From Phycisphaeraceae bacterium (GTDB taxonomy: Bacteria > Planctomycetota > Phycisphaerae > Phycisphaerales > Phycisphaeraceae): a stretch of DNA of 39,482 nucleotides. Within the stretch, counting starts at the first letter, position 1; every line of letters begins with the position of its first letter. The notes beneath the pieces are model-generated. The model was given only the letters and a program-made list of their open reading frames with translations. It searched no databases and was not told where the DNA came from. The stretch spans positions 1 to 39,482 of the forward strand of contig JADLAP010000156.1 of NCBI GenBank assembly GCA_020848195.1. The letters are read 5' to 3'. Positions 8,083-16,699 of this stretch are shown here, piece by piece. The position numbers were made by a program, and so were the translations under genes.

Positions 8083-9192
8083 CTACCTGACAACCTCATC
8101 GATCCACCCGCCCCCGAGGCAGACGTCGCCGTCATAGCACACTGCCGCCTGCCCCGGCGTCACCGCGTCCACCGGCTCCGCGAAGGTCGCACGCAGCGAG
8201 CCATCCGGATCCAGCGTCGCCGTCGCATCCACCGCTTTGCCGTTGTAGCGGATTTTGATCTGACACGAAAACGTGGTCGAAGGCGGCTCCGTCAGCCAGT
8301 TGGTCTGCCGCGCCACGAAGCCCGTGCAGTGAAGATCATCGCGCGAGCCGACGACGACGGTGTTCGTCGCCGCGTCACGCTGGATGACGTACAGCGGCAC
8401 GCCCGTGGCCACGCCCAGCCCGCGACGCTGGCCGATGGTGAAATGCTGATGACCCGCATGTTCGCCGAGCACCTTGCCGTCGCGGTTCACCAGCGGGCCG
8501 GGCCTGACGGTTTCCGGGCTGCGCTGCCGGACCAGCCGTCCATAGTCGTCATCCGGCACGAAACAGATTTCCTGGCTGTCCGGCTTGTTGTGCACGGGCA
8601 GTCCGAACTGCTTGGCCATCCGGCGGACTTCCGTCTTCGGATAATCGCCGATCGGCAGCCTCAGCCGGCCCAGCCGCTCGCGTCGCATACCGAACAGGAC
8701 GTAACTCTGATCCTTGGTGCGATCGCATCCGCGCAGCAGACGCGGCTCGTGATGCGCGTGGTCGATCCGCGCGTAATGGCCCGTGGCGACATAGGGGGCG
8801 TCGATCGACTGGGCATACTCCATCAGCTTGCCGAACTTCAGCCAGTCGTTGCAGCGGACGCAGGGATTGGGCGTTCGGCCGGCGTTGTACTCCCGGACGA
8901 AGTAATCGATCACCCGGCCGAAGTCCTGTTTGAAATTCAGCACGTACAGCGGCACGCCGAGAATCGCGGCGACGTGCCTGGCGTCCGCCGCGTCGTTCAG
9001 CGAGCAGCAGCCGGAGGACGCGGCGGGGGAACATTCCGCCGCTTCGACGGAATCATCGCTGCCGAGGCGCATGAAGCAGCCGACGACTTCGTGGCCTTCG
9101 TCGCGCAGCAGGGCAGCCGCCACGGCGCTGTCCACGCCGCCGCTCATCGCCACCAGGACTTTGCCTCGTTGCGTCGTCATGTTCACTGTCAT
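8083..9192 (-). CDS. mnmA: tRNA-specific 2-thiouridylase MnmA
   Basis: 369 residues. The PP-loop ATP-binding motif SGGVDSAV comes near the N-terminus; the first catalytic cysteine is in NPCVRCN and the second in SQEICFVPDDDY. GQRRGLGVATGVPLYV lies in the central domain. MnmA activates U34 of Lys, Glu and Gln tRNAs with ATP and replaces the 2-oxygen with sulfur carried as persulfide. The sulfur normally starts from a cysteine desulfurase; an iscS gene is present at 33464-34684. The gene follows gcvPA after 15 nt and is probably co-transcribed. A second in-frame ATG at 9180 lies closer to the first strand and may be the true start, since neither has a visible ribosome-binding site. Confidence 0.95.
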   Translation of the reverse strand: MTVNMTTQRGKVLVAMSGGVDSAVAAALLRDEGHEVVGCFMRLGSDDSVEAAECSPAASSGCCSLNDAADARHVAAILGVPLYVLNFKQDFGRVIDYFVREYNAGRTPNPCVRCNDWLKFGKLMEYAQSIDAPYVATGHYARIDHAHHEPRLLRGCDRTKDQSYVLFGMRRERLGRLRLPIGDYPKTEVRRMAKQFGLPVHNKPDSQEICFVPDDDYGRLVRQRSPETVRPGPLVNRDGKVLGEHAGHQHFTIGQRRGLGVATGVPLYVIQRDAATNTVVVGSRDDLHCTGFVARQTNWLTEPPSTTFSCQIKIRYNGKAVDATATLDPDGSLRATFAEPVDAVTPGQAAVCYDGDVCLGGGWIDEVVR

Positions 9193-9207
9193 TGTAGATG
9201 CGAGTCT

Positions 9208-10563
9208 TTACCGCGTGTCCCGCAGCAGCGACACCAGCGCCTCGATGTCTTCCGCCGTGCGATTTTCCGTCACCGCGATCAGCAACTGGTTCGCCTTGCC
9301 GATGCCCATGCGATCCGCCGCCAGTCCGGGAAGGATGCCCAGCGGCCGTCCGGCGTCGATCAGCTTCTTCGCATCCACCGGACAATCCAAGAGAAACTCA
9401 TGGAAAAACTCGCCGCAATGCGACAGCTTGTAGCCGGGCAAGGCGGCGATCTGCTTCGCCGCGTGATGCGCCTTGTGCCAGCATTGCTCGGCGACCTGCT
9501 TCAGCCCCTGTGGCCCCATCGCGGACAGGTACACCGTCGCCCGCAGCGCCAGCAGTCCCTGATTCGTGCAGATGTTGCTCGTGGCCTTCGCGCCGCGGAT
9601 GTGCTGCTCGCGGGTTTGCAGCGTCAGGCAAAAGCCACGCCGGCCCTGTTTGTCCACGCTTTGTCCCACCAGTCGTCCCGGCATGCGCCGCATCAGCTTC
9701 TGCCTCGCGGCGAACAGGCCGAGGTACGGCCCGCCGAACTGCATCGGAATGCCCAGCGGCTGGCCCTCCGCCGCCGCCACGTCCGCTCCGCAATCGCCTG
9801 GCTTTTTCAACAAGCCGCACGCGATCGGGTTGTACACCGCCACCGCAAGCGTGCCCTCCTGCTCATGCGCCGCGGCGAACAGCGTGGACCAGTCTTCGAT
9901 CAGGCCGAACACATTGGGCGACTGCACGACGACGCAGGCGGTGTCGCCGTCGAGGTGCTGCCGCAGCGTGGCGTCGGTGATGCGGTCCCCGGTCGCGGGC
10001 AGTTCGATGAGCTTGGCGGGCAGGTCGGAAAGGTACGTGCGGATGACCGCGAGGTAATCCGGGTGGATCGTCGCCGCGACGAGGACACGCCGTTTGCCGG
10101 TGGCGTTGAGCGCGAGCATCACAGCTTCGGCGCAGGCGGTAGCGCCTTCGTACATGGAAGCGTTGGCGACGTCGAGGCCGGTCAGGCGGCAGACCTGGGT
10201 CTGAAATTCAAAGAAGGCTTGCAGACTGCCCTGTGACGCTTCCGCCTGGTAGGGGGTGTAGGCGGTGACGAACTCGCCCTTGGCGGTGAGGGCGTCGACG
10301 ACGGTGGGAATGAAATGGTCATACGCGCCGCCGCCGAGGAAGCATCGGCCCGCCGCCGCCGGCCGGTTGGCGCGGGCCAGTTCGTCCAGTTCGCGTTTGA
10401 GTTCCAGTTCGCTTTTCGCGGCCGGGAGCTTCAGGTCACCGTGAAGCCGGTATTCCGGCGGCAAACTGCGGTAAAGCTCTTCCACGCTGGACGCGCCGAT
10501 TTCCGCCAGCATCGCCTGTCGGTCCTGATCCGTGATCTGGATGTAATCCATGGTGGGTCTCAT
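9208..10563 (-). CDS. gcvPA: Glycine dehydrogenase (aminomethyl-transferring) subunit 1, GcvPA
   Basis: 451 residues, the usual size of the N-terminal half of split P-protein. It starts MDYIQITDQDRQAMLAEIG after a short lead and contains LPPEYRL, GGGAYDHFIPTVVD and TPYQAEASQGSLQ, all hallmarks of GcvPA. With GcvPB it decarboxylates glycine and loads the aminomethyl group on the lipoyl H-protein of the glycine cleavage system. GcvPA has no PLP lysine of its own; that is on GcvPB. No gcvPB, gcvH or gcvT is in the window, so the partners must be elsewhere. The ATG at 10551 is an alternative start 12 nt downstream of the one used here. Confidence 0.93.
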   Translation of the reverse strand: MRPTMDYIQITDQDRQAMLAEIGASSVEELYRSLPPEYRLHGDLKLPAAKSELELKRELDELARANRPAAAGRCFLGGGAYDHFIPTVVDALTAKGEFVTAYTPYQAEASQGSLQAFFEFQTQVCRLTGLDVANASMYEGATACAEAVMLALNATGKRRVLVAATIHPDYLAVIRTYLSDLPAKLIELPATGDRITDATLRQHLDGDTACVVVQSPNVFGLIEDWSTLFAAAHEQEGTLAVAVYNPIACGLLKKPGDCGADVAAAEGQPLGIPMQFGGPYLGLFAARQKLMRRMPGRLVGQSVDKQGRRGFCLTLQTREQHIRGAKATSNICTNQGLLALRATVYLSAMGPQGLKQVAEQCWHKAHHAAKQIAALPGYKLSHCGEFFHEFLLDCPVDAKKLIDAGRPLGILPGLAADRMGIGKANQLLIAVTENRTAEDIEALVSLLRDTR

Positions 10564-10682
10564 GTCCGGTGGTTCGAGGGGCTGAAAGTGTATCCCCGCG
10601 TCCGGGTTGTGTCATTTTTTCACTCCAATTCCGTGAAGCGACGATAGAATCGGCACGTAACTTCTTCCGATGGAGCAAGCTC

Positions 10683-11015
10683 ATGACAACTTCCGCCCTC
10701 CCCGCCGGGCCTGTGGAACTTGCGAAGCTGATCGCCTATCAGCCCGCGTCGGTGGTCAGCCAGACGCTGCTCAAGAAGCCGGCGGGCACGGTCACGCTGT
10801 TCGCCTTCGATGCCGGGGAAGGACTCAGCGAGCACACCGCTCCGTTCGACGCGCTGATCTACGCTTGCGAGGGCGCCGCCACGTTCCGCATCGGCGATCA
10901 GGATCACGCGATTTCCGCCGGCCAGATTCTCCGTCTGCCCGCCGGATCGCCTCATGCCCTGCGAACCACCACGCCGTTCAAGATGTTGCTCGTGATGATC
11001 CGGGAACCGGCGTGA
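10683..11015 (+). CDS. Small cupin-domain protein
   Basis: 110 residues forming a single cupin barrel: FAFDAGEGLSEHTAPFDALI is motif 1 and LRLPAGSPHALRT is motif 2. GGAG lies 8 nt before the ATG; upstream codons in the same frame were rejected because they have no family character. The histidines H in SEHTAP and H in SPHAL could bind a metal, as in cupins of the YP_766765 or RemF kind. Such small cupins are often sensors or isomerases and their substrates are not predictable. It is divergent from gcvPA and sits 28 nt before the PH-domain gene. Confidence 0.83.
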   Translation: MTTSALPAGPVELAKLIAYQPASVVSQTLLKKPAGTVTLFAFDAGEGLSEHTAPFDALIYACEGAATFRIGDQDHAISAGQILRLPAGSPHALRTTTPFKMLLVMIREPA

Positions 11016-11043
11016 AACGGCGCCTGATCGGCAAGGAACAGTC

Positions 11044-11595
11044 ATGGCGGATGCAATGGAACGCTTGATCTTTCGGTTGTCCTGGAGCCGGGCGGTGTCG
11101 CTGACCACAGCCGGGGTGTTTGCGGTGCTCACCGGCACGCTGGTGGTCTCCGCTTCGCTGATCGCCTGCGACAAACCCACGGACAGACGCGATGAAATGC
11201 TCATCCTGCTGGGCGTGTCCGCGATGCTGTTCGTGCTGCTGGGACTGATGGGCCTCTTCGCCCCGACGGGTTACATCGTCACGCCGCGAGGCCTGTCCGT
11301 GCGCCGGCTCGGCTGGAACGTGCGACTGAACGCCGCAGACATCGAAGCTGTGGACCCGATCCAGCTCTCCGGCATCATGCGCGTCATCGGCTGCGGCGGG
11401 GTGTTCGGCAGTTGGGGCTGGTTCACCTCGAAACAGATCGCCTGGTTCCGCGCGTATGTCAGTCGAAGCGACCGGCTCATTCTCGTGCGTCTTCGCGGCC
11501 GCGCTCCGGTGGTGCTCTCGCCCGATGACCCGCGGGGCCTTGTCGAAGCCGTGCGACGGCTGTGCCTGTCCCCGGATGCCGAACCTTCGGCGTAA
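11044..11595 (+). CDS. Membrane protein with bacterial PH domain
   Basis: 183 residues. Two hydrophobic segments (about 17-41 and 54-74) are followed by a soluble part of the bacterial PH type: YIVTPRGLSVRRLGWNVRL, then the distinctive block RVIGCGGVFGSWGWFTSKQI, and the closing VVLSPDDPRGLVEAVRR. The family (PF10882-like) is membrane anchored with an unknown cytoplasmic role. It follows the cupin gene on the same strand and may share its transcript. Confidence 0.75.
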   Translation: MADAMERLIFRLSWSRAVSLTTAGVFAVLTGTLVVSASLIACDKPTDRRDEMLILLGVSAMLFVLLGLMGLFAPTGYIVTPRGLSVRRLGWNVRLNAADIEAVDPIQLSGIMRVIGCGGVFGSWGWFTSKQIAWFRAYVSRSDRLILVRLRGRAPVVLSPDDPRGLVEAVRRLCLSPDAEPSA

Positions 11596-11757
11596 ACCTT
11601 TCTCGCTCCACCTGCCCGCGGATTCGTTACCCACCGCGCGGATTCCGCTCATCCCCTGCGTTCATAGGCAGGACAGGCCTTGGGCATTTGAGCGGTCTGG
11701 TACAATGTCGCTTCCAGCATCCGGGCTGAATCGGTTAACAGGTGGGAGGAAGACATC

Positions 11758-12684
11758 GTGCCCGGCCAGAAACCCGGATATGTTCAACTCCACGCCCGGG
11801 GTGAGCTTCGACATCGAGCGGAAAAAGCCCTTGCCATGCTGGATCATTGCCATGGCTGTCCGTGGAGCTGCGGCGTCAATCGCCAGGAAACCACGGGCAA
11901 AATGTGCCACGTCGGCCGGCATGCCCGCGTCGCCAGCTTCGGCCCGCATCACGGCGAGGAATCGCTGCTCAGCGGCTGGGCCGGCAGCGGCGCGATCTTC
12001 TTCTCCCGTTGCAACCTGCACTGCGTCTTCTGCCAGAATCATCAGATCAGCCAGACCGACGGCGGACGCGAAGTCGACGCCCGCGAACTGGCCAACCTCA
12101 TGCTCCAGCTTCAGGAAGCCGGCTGTCACAACATCAACCTCGTGACGCCGCAGCACGTCGCGCCGCAGATCCTCGAAGCCCTCGTGGTCGCCGCGGAGGA
12201 CGGCCTGCATATTCCTCTGGTCTATAACACCAACGGCTACGACGGCATGGATGCGCTGCGCCTGCTCGACGGCGTGATCGACATCTACATGCCGGATTTC
12301 AAGTGCTGGAGTCCCATGCGGGCCCAACGCTACCTCAAGTCGGCTGTGTATCCGGAAGTGGCGCGGCTGGCGATCCGCGAAATGCACCGACAGGTGGGCG
12401 ACCTCGTCGTCGATGACCGTGGCCTGGCCCGGCGTGGCCTGCTCGTCCGCCACCTCGTCATGCCCGGCCAACTCGACGACACCCGACGCATCCTCCATTT
12501 CCTCGCCGAGGATGTTTCGCCGAACACCTACCTCAACCTGATGGACCAGTACCATCCGGACCATCAGGTCGGCCGCGTGCATTTCATGGAGATCAACCGG
12601 CCGGTGAAGACGGAGGAGATGCGCCGCGCCTTCGCCATGGCGTCGGAAGCGGGCCTGACCCGGCTCGAAGGCCGGTGGTCATAA
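11758..12684 (+). CDS. Radical SAM protein, PflA-like (COG1313 type)
   Basis: 308 residues from a GTG start with GGGAGGA about 8 nt upstream. The radical SAM cluster motif is CNLHCVFC (CX3CX2C) at about residues 86-93. Before it lies a second cysteine-rich section at about 31-50 (CHGCPWSC, then a further Cys), as in the pyruvate-formate-lyase-activating-enzyme-like proteins of COG1313. NLVTPQHVAPQI and LVYNTNGYDG are the following strand and loop of the barrel, and YMPDFKCW is another family mark. It reductively cleaves SAM to activate a partner, but no glycyl-radical enzyme is in the window, so the target is unknown. A TACAAT at 11701-11706 may be its -10 element. Confidence 0.88.
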   Translation: MPGQKPGYVQLHARGELRHRAEKALAMLDHCHGCPWSCGVNRQETTGKMCHVGRHARVASFGPHHGEESLLSGWAGSGAIFFSRCNLHCVFCQNHQISQTDGGREVDARELANLMLQLQEAGCHNINLVTPQHVAPQILEALVVAAEDGLHIPLVYNTNGYDGMDALRLLDGVIDIYMPDFKCWSPMRAQRYLKSAVYPEVARLAIREMHRQVGDLVVDDRGLARRGLLVRHLVMPGQLDDTRRILHFLAEDVSPNTYLNLMDQYHPDHQVGRVHFMEINRPVKTEEMRRAFAMASEAGLTRLEGRWS

Positions 12685-12698
12685 GTTAAGCAAATGAA

Positions 12699-12744
12699 AA
12701 ATCCCACGAAACCGTGCGGAAAACCGCACGATTCCATGGGATTT
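12699..12744. terminator. Bidirectional terminator hairpin between convergent genes
   Basis: Two 21-nt arms (12699-12719 and 12724-12744) with a loop of four A. About 17 of 21 positions pair directly and most of the rest are G-U type differences. The inner seven pairs, CGTGCGG/CCGCACG, are perfect. The arms begin with A-rich and end with T-rich sequence, so the hairpin can work for both strands. It lies between the stop of the radical SAM gene and the stop of the GH4 gene. Confidence 0.8.
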
Positions 12745-12784
12745 GCACCGAGGCTCAGGGGAACGGATCAGGATCGACCGGAGA

Positions 12785-14308
12785 TCATTTGTATCCCGGC
12801 AGGAAGTCCTTCTCCGCGTCGAACATTTCCAGGGTCATGTCGCGGATTTCGCCCGGCGTGCAGATCGCGGCCGTCAGCGGGTCGAACATCAGGGCGTGTA
12901 TCGCCGCTTCCTTGCTCTTCTCCATGCACGCGGTGGCGGCGAGGTCGAACATCGACATGTTGCTGACGCAGATGTTGGCCATCTGCGCCGGGAGCTTGCC
13001 ATAACGTGTCGGATTGATGCCCGTGCGGTCGATCATGCAGGACACTTCCACGCAGCCGTCGCCGGGGAGATTGGTGATCAGCTTGCCCGCTTCGCCCCGG
13101 CCGCAGCAGCCGAAGTTCATCACGTTGCCGTGGATGCGGTACGGACGATCCTTCTCGCGGGCTTCGATGATCCACGAGGCGTATTCCCATGAGCGGGCCC
13201 AGTCCATCGGCGTTTCGCCCTTGACCATGGCCATGCGCTCGGCGTCGGCGTTCTTGCGCCACTGGGGCCAGTTGCTCGCGTAGAACCGGGTGCCGCCGTG
13301 ATAGCCCATGCGGAGCAGCTTCCTGCCCGACGCGCTCTTGCGGTAGTAGGGCAGATACTCGGACAGATGGCCCGAGCTTTCCGTGATGAACGCGCCGAAG
13401 TTCACGCACATGTCCTTGCGGATCAGGTCTTCGTGCTTCCACGTTTTCGGCGGCGGATTGTTCCAGTCCCTGTAATCGCCCGCGTCGGTGCGCGTCAGGC
13501 CCTTGTCCGCTTCCTCGATGCCCTCGGCAATCTCACGGCGGAACTTGTCGACCAGCACCGTGGTGTAAAGGTCCTTGCCCTGATGTTCCAGCGTCGTGAA
13601 CCACGCCAGGTGATTGATGCCGGCACATTCCCACGTCATTTCGTCGTAGGGCACGCCTGCGTATTCCGCCAGCAGGTGGCTCGTGCCCTGGACGCTGTGG
13701 CACAGGCCGACGATGGGCATCCTGCTGCTGCGGCCGGCGGCGAGGCACATGATGTTCATCGGATTGGTGTAGTTGAGCACGATGGCGCTGGGGCACAGCC
13801 GTTCGCAGTCGCGGAGAATCTCCAGCCAGACGGGAACCGTGCGCAGCGCCTTGAACAGACCGCCGGGGCCGATGGTGTCGCCGATGCACTGGTCGATGCC
13901 GTATTTCAGCGGAATGTCGTTGTCGAACGCCACGCAGGCGGTGCCGCTGACTTCGACGCAGCAGACGACGTAGTCGCTGTTGCCCATGACCTGCGTGCGA
14001 TCCCTGGACGCGATCACGGTCCAGCCGGGCTTGCCGAGCTGGGCGATCAGCTTCTGGATCAGGTCGCGCATGGTGTGCAGGCGATCTTCATCGACATCGA
14101 CGAGGGCGATCTGGCCCTGGTCGGCCGTGGGAATCCGCAGCACGTCATTGACCAGCCGGGGCGTAAAGCCGGAGCCTGCCCCGAGCATGGTGACCTTGAT
14201 CGGCCGCAGGAATTTGCCCGGCAAACCGGCCGGATCGTCCGCCGTCTTGGTGTGGGATGTATGGGACTTCAGGGCCTCGTCCACAACGGCCGTCTTTTCT
14301 GCGGCCAT
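12785..14308 (-). CDS. Glycoside hydrolase family 4 (alpha-galactosidase/6-phospho-glycosidase type)
   Basis: 507 residues. An NAD-binding Rossmann start, VTMLGAGSGFTPRLVNDV (about 38-55), is followed by LVDVDEDRLHTM. NYTNPMNIM, the metal-ligand cysteine region GLCHSVQGTSHLL and the histidine segment AGINHLAWFT are standard in GH4. These enzymes cleave glycosides by an NAD- and Mn-dependent redox elimination route. Lack of phosphate-binding evidence and the CHS motif favour an alpha-galactosidase or alpha-glucuronidase-like enzyme; the sugar is uncertain. GAGGAG lies 8 nt before the ATG. The N-terminus is about 35 residues longer than usual, without signal-peptide character, so the enzyme should be cytoplasmic. 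Confidence 0.9.
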   Translation of the reverse strand: MAAEKTAVVDEALKSHTSHTKTADDPAGLPGKFLRPIKVTMLGAGSGFTPRLVNDVLRIPTADQGQIALVDVDEDRLHTMRDLIQKLIAQLGKPGWTVIASRDRTQVMGNSDYVVCCVEVSGTACVAFDNDIPLKYGIDQCIGDTIGPGGLFKALRTVPVWLEILRDCERLCPSAIVLNYTNPMNIMCLAAGRSSRMPIVGLCHSVQGTSHLLAEYAGVPYDEMTWECAGINHLAWFTTLEHQGKDLYTTVLVDKFRREIAEGIEEADKGLTRTDAGDYRDWNNPPPKTWKHEDLIRKDMCVNFGAFITESSGHLSEYLPYYRKSASGRKLLRMGYHGGTRFYASNWPQWRKNADAERMAMVKGETPMDWARSWEYASWIIEAREKDRPYRIHGNVMNFGCCGRGEAGKLITNLPGDGCVEVSCMIDRTGINPTRYGKLPAQMANICVSNMSMFDLAATACMEKSKEAAIHALMFDPLTAAICTPGEIRDMTLEMFDAEKDFLPGYK

Positions 14309-14345
14309 AGCTGATTCTCCTCAAAAAATGCTGAAAAACACGTGA

Positions 14346-14367
14346 ATTGAGCCAGGCAAAGCTCAAT
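14346..14367. promoter_or_regulatory. Inverted repeat upstream of the GH4 gene, possible operator
   Basis: Arms ATTGAGC and GCTCAAT are perfectly complementary and separated by 8 nt. The site lies 38 nt before the GH4 start codon, where an operator for a sugar-responsive repressor would be expected. No binding protein is assigned; it could also be a 5' leader hairpin. Confidence 0.35.
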
Positions 14368-14577
14368 CCGAAGTGTTATTATCGAGGGTTGATCCCGTAA
14401 CGCAAGATAAAATGGCCCTGTTTTCTTCCGGGATGCTCACTTTTTCTTTACGGGAAACACAGAAATGACCAAGCGATTGCCAGTGTCTTGGGTCGCGTCG
14501 TGCGTCAAAATGCGGCTGATGCAGACCTTCTTTCCAGCCTCTATCATGGCGACGATTCAGGAATACCGGGCATTACC

Positions 14578-16620
14578 ATGACGCAGACAGACCGGGTGGA
14601 GTTGTTGAGCTCGTGGGTGGCGGCTTGCCGCACGTACGAACGGAAACAACTGAAAAAATGGGACGAGTATGCCAGGCTTTATCCGGGCAGATTCAAAGCT
14701 CGGATCTTGGTGAATGTCTGGTTGCTGCATCTGGGGTTGAAGCTGGCGTTGGTGTGCTCTGTGATCGGTGTCGTCCTTGGGGCTCCGACATGCGTGTGGA
14801 TATGCAATCCCTACTCGATGAACAAGCCCGGGGGTGACATGGTCATCCTTCTGGCTTTTTTTCCCAGCACTCTATTCCTTGTGCTGGGCAGTATGGGTTT
14901 GGTCACCATGCTGCGAAGCATGCGTCGTCCGCCGAGTAATGAACCCACCGGGCGAACATTGCTGTTCAAGGACTCGCCGCGCCTGTTTGATTTGGTCAGG
15001 GAAATCGAGCGTGCCGCCGGTGCGAAACGTAAGGTTTTCACGCGGATTGCCTTGCATGATGAATTTGGAGCTTCGGTTCGGACCACCAGTTTGTGGGATC
15101 GATACGGACCCCTGAGTCTTCTTGGCCCTCTTCGCCATGAACTGCTCCTTGGTATGCCATTGCTGGCAGGTGTGAGTGAACGCCAGTTGCGTGCGATCCT
15201 CGCCCATGAAATCGGCCACACGGCCGGAGCATTTAGTCGGGTTAATTACGGTATTCAGCGTTGTCGGTATCTCTTCGCGCGAATTCTAGATCATCCGCTC
15301 GCGCGTGAGGGAAAAAAGGAACCCCTGCTTCGTCGCGTGATGAGACGGCAGCGCAGCCGGATGGAACCCATGTTTTTGACATGGTTCCGGCATCAGGAAT
15401 TCGCCGTCGATCAATTGTCCGTCCGGGTTACGGATGCATTTACCGCGGGTGAAACCCTGTTGCGACTTCATTGGATTCAGGCATATGCCGAACGTGTTTT
15501 TTGGCCGCACATGATGGCTGAGTCTGTGCACAGTCGGTCCGTGACGACCGAGCCCTGGTCGTTGATGTGTTCGGATTTGCACAGCAACACAACCACCAAT
15601 GCCGTGGATTGCGCCATGCTGCGCAATCTGCGTAACCGCACGGATGTGGAAGATTCGCACCCATGCCTAGCGGAACGCCTATCCATGTTGCGTTGGCCAC
15701 ACGGGGGGAATGGAGAAAGATCACCGTTGGAAAGCCATGTTGATGCTCGCCCCGGTCCGGTAGAACAAGCCGCACTGGACTCGCTCTTTCTCCCGGATGC
15801 CCGGCAATGTCTGGCCAACGAACTCAATCAGCATTGGACTCATTCGCTCAGCCGGAACTGGAGTGCCCAAATCACGTGGATTCGCAAGCAACTTGATATC
15901 GACGCACCCCGGTCGACCCTTGATCGTCGTACGTCAAGCCAGGTCAAGATTGACACAGCCATTGCCCTGCGTCTCGTAGATCGGTTGGGGGAAGCAGAAT
16001 TTGTCGCGGAAAGCGCACTGGCGGAAGAACCAGATGCCCCTCTGGCCCATCTGCAACTGGGAATCCTGCTGGGTTTGAAGGATGACCCGCGATGTGTGGG
16101 TCATCTGCACCGGGCCATGACTCTGTATCGGTCATGTATGCCCCAAGCCACTGACGCGTTGTACAAATACCATCGCGGGCGAGGTGAAATGGCCGAAGCC
16201 GTTTACTGTGTGGATCTCAGGTACGACTACAACCGTATTGCCTCCCTCGCGCAAATGGAACGATGTTGCCTCAGTCCCCAGGCAACATATCTGCCGCATG
16301 ACGTTGAAAATCAGCGATTACAAACCATGGTGGCCACCCTCGAGCGACAGGAGGATGTGCATCGCGTCTGGCTGGCGAAGTACAACCCCAACTATTTGCC
16401 GGAACAGAAGCTTTTCGTTCTGGTGATCGAGCATCGATTTCATGCATGCTTCAACCGCAAAGCTTATTACCGGCATATGGTTCGTCAGGTTTTGGAAAAT
16501 ATCACGTTTGATGAGCAACTTGCCGGCGTTTCCAGTCGGCTTGTCCCCAAGCTCCGCGACAAGATTGCCTCCATCCGTGGCAGTTTGATTTTCGATCGTC
16601 ATGCCGCATCCGCGCCTTGA
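14578..16620 (+). CDS. Membrane-anchored M48-like zinc metallopeptidase
   Basis: 680 residues from the ATG at 14578; a further 30 codons upstream are open from a TTG but look non-coding. Two hydrophobic segments near residues 45-75 and 88-113 anchor it. The zinc site is HEIGH at 210-214 in LAHEIGHTAGAF, and HQEFAVDQLS downstream provides the Glu/Asp expected as third ligand in M48. The last 200 residues are helical, with LAHLQLGILLG suggesting TPR-like repeats. M48 peptidases act in membrane protein quality control. The base composition is clearly less GC-rich than that of the neighbours, hinting at recent acquisition. It stands alone between genes of other function; no partner is evident. 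Confidence 0.78.
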   Translation: MTQTDRVELLSSWVAACRTYERKQLKKWDEYARLYPGRFKARILVNVWLLHLGLKLALVCSVIGVVLGAPTCVWICNPYSMNKPGGDMVILLAFFPSTLFLVLGSMGLVTMLRSMRRPPSNEPTGRTLLFKDSPRLFDLVREIERAAGAKRKVFTRIALHDEFGASVRTTSLWDRYGPLSLLGPLRHELLLGMPLLAGVSERQLRAILAHEIGHTAGAFSRVNYGIQRCRYLFARILDHPLAREGKKEPLLRRVMRRQRSRMEPMFLTWFRHQEFAVDQLSVRVTDAFTAGETLLRLHWIQAYAERVFWPHMMAESVHSRSVTTEPWSLMCSDLHSNTTTNAVDCAMLRNLRNRTDVEDSHPCLAERLSMLRWPHGGNGERSPLESHVDARPGPVEQAALDSLFLPDARQCLANELNQHWTHSLSRNWSAQITWIRKQLDIDAPRSTLDRRTSSQVKIDTAIALRLVDRLGEAEFVAESALAEEPDAPLAHLQLGILLGLKDDPRCVGHLHRAMTLYRSCMPQATDALYKYHRGRGEMAEAVYCVDLRYDYNRIASLAQMERCCLSPQATYLPHDVENQRLQTMVATLERQEDVHRVWLAKYNPNYLPEQKLFVLVIEHRFHACFNRKAYYRHMVRQVLENITFDEQLAGVSSRLVPKLRDKIASIRGSLIFDRHAASAP

Positions 16621-16660
16621 AACGGACAACACGGTGTGATAGACTCTTCTATACCATCAC

Positions 16661-16682
16661 ATCATCCGGATTAATGGATGAT
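16661..16682. repeat. Hairpin in front of the methyltransferase gene
   Basis: ATCATCC and GGATGAT form a 7-bp stem with an 8-nt loop, 17 nt before the start codon of the homocysteine methyltransferase-like gene and 40 nt after the metallopeptidase stop. It could be a weak terminator or a leader hairpin near the ribosome-binding site AAGGAG. It does not resemble the SAM, SAH or cobalamin riboswitches. Confidence 0.35.
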
Positions 16683-16699
16683 ACGGAAGGAGATTCATC

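Noticed and set aside
16621-16699. SAM or SAH riboswitch ahead of the homocysteine methyltransferase-like gene
   Set aside because: The leader is only about 79 nt with one small hairpin and lacks the conserved core of these riboswitches.
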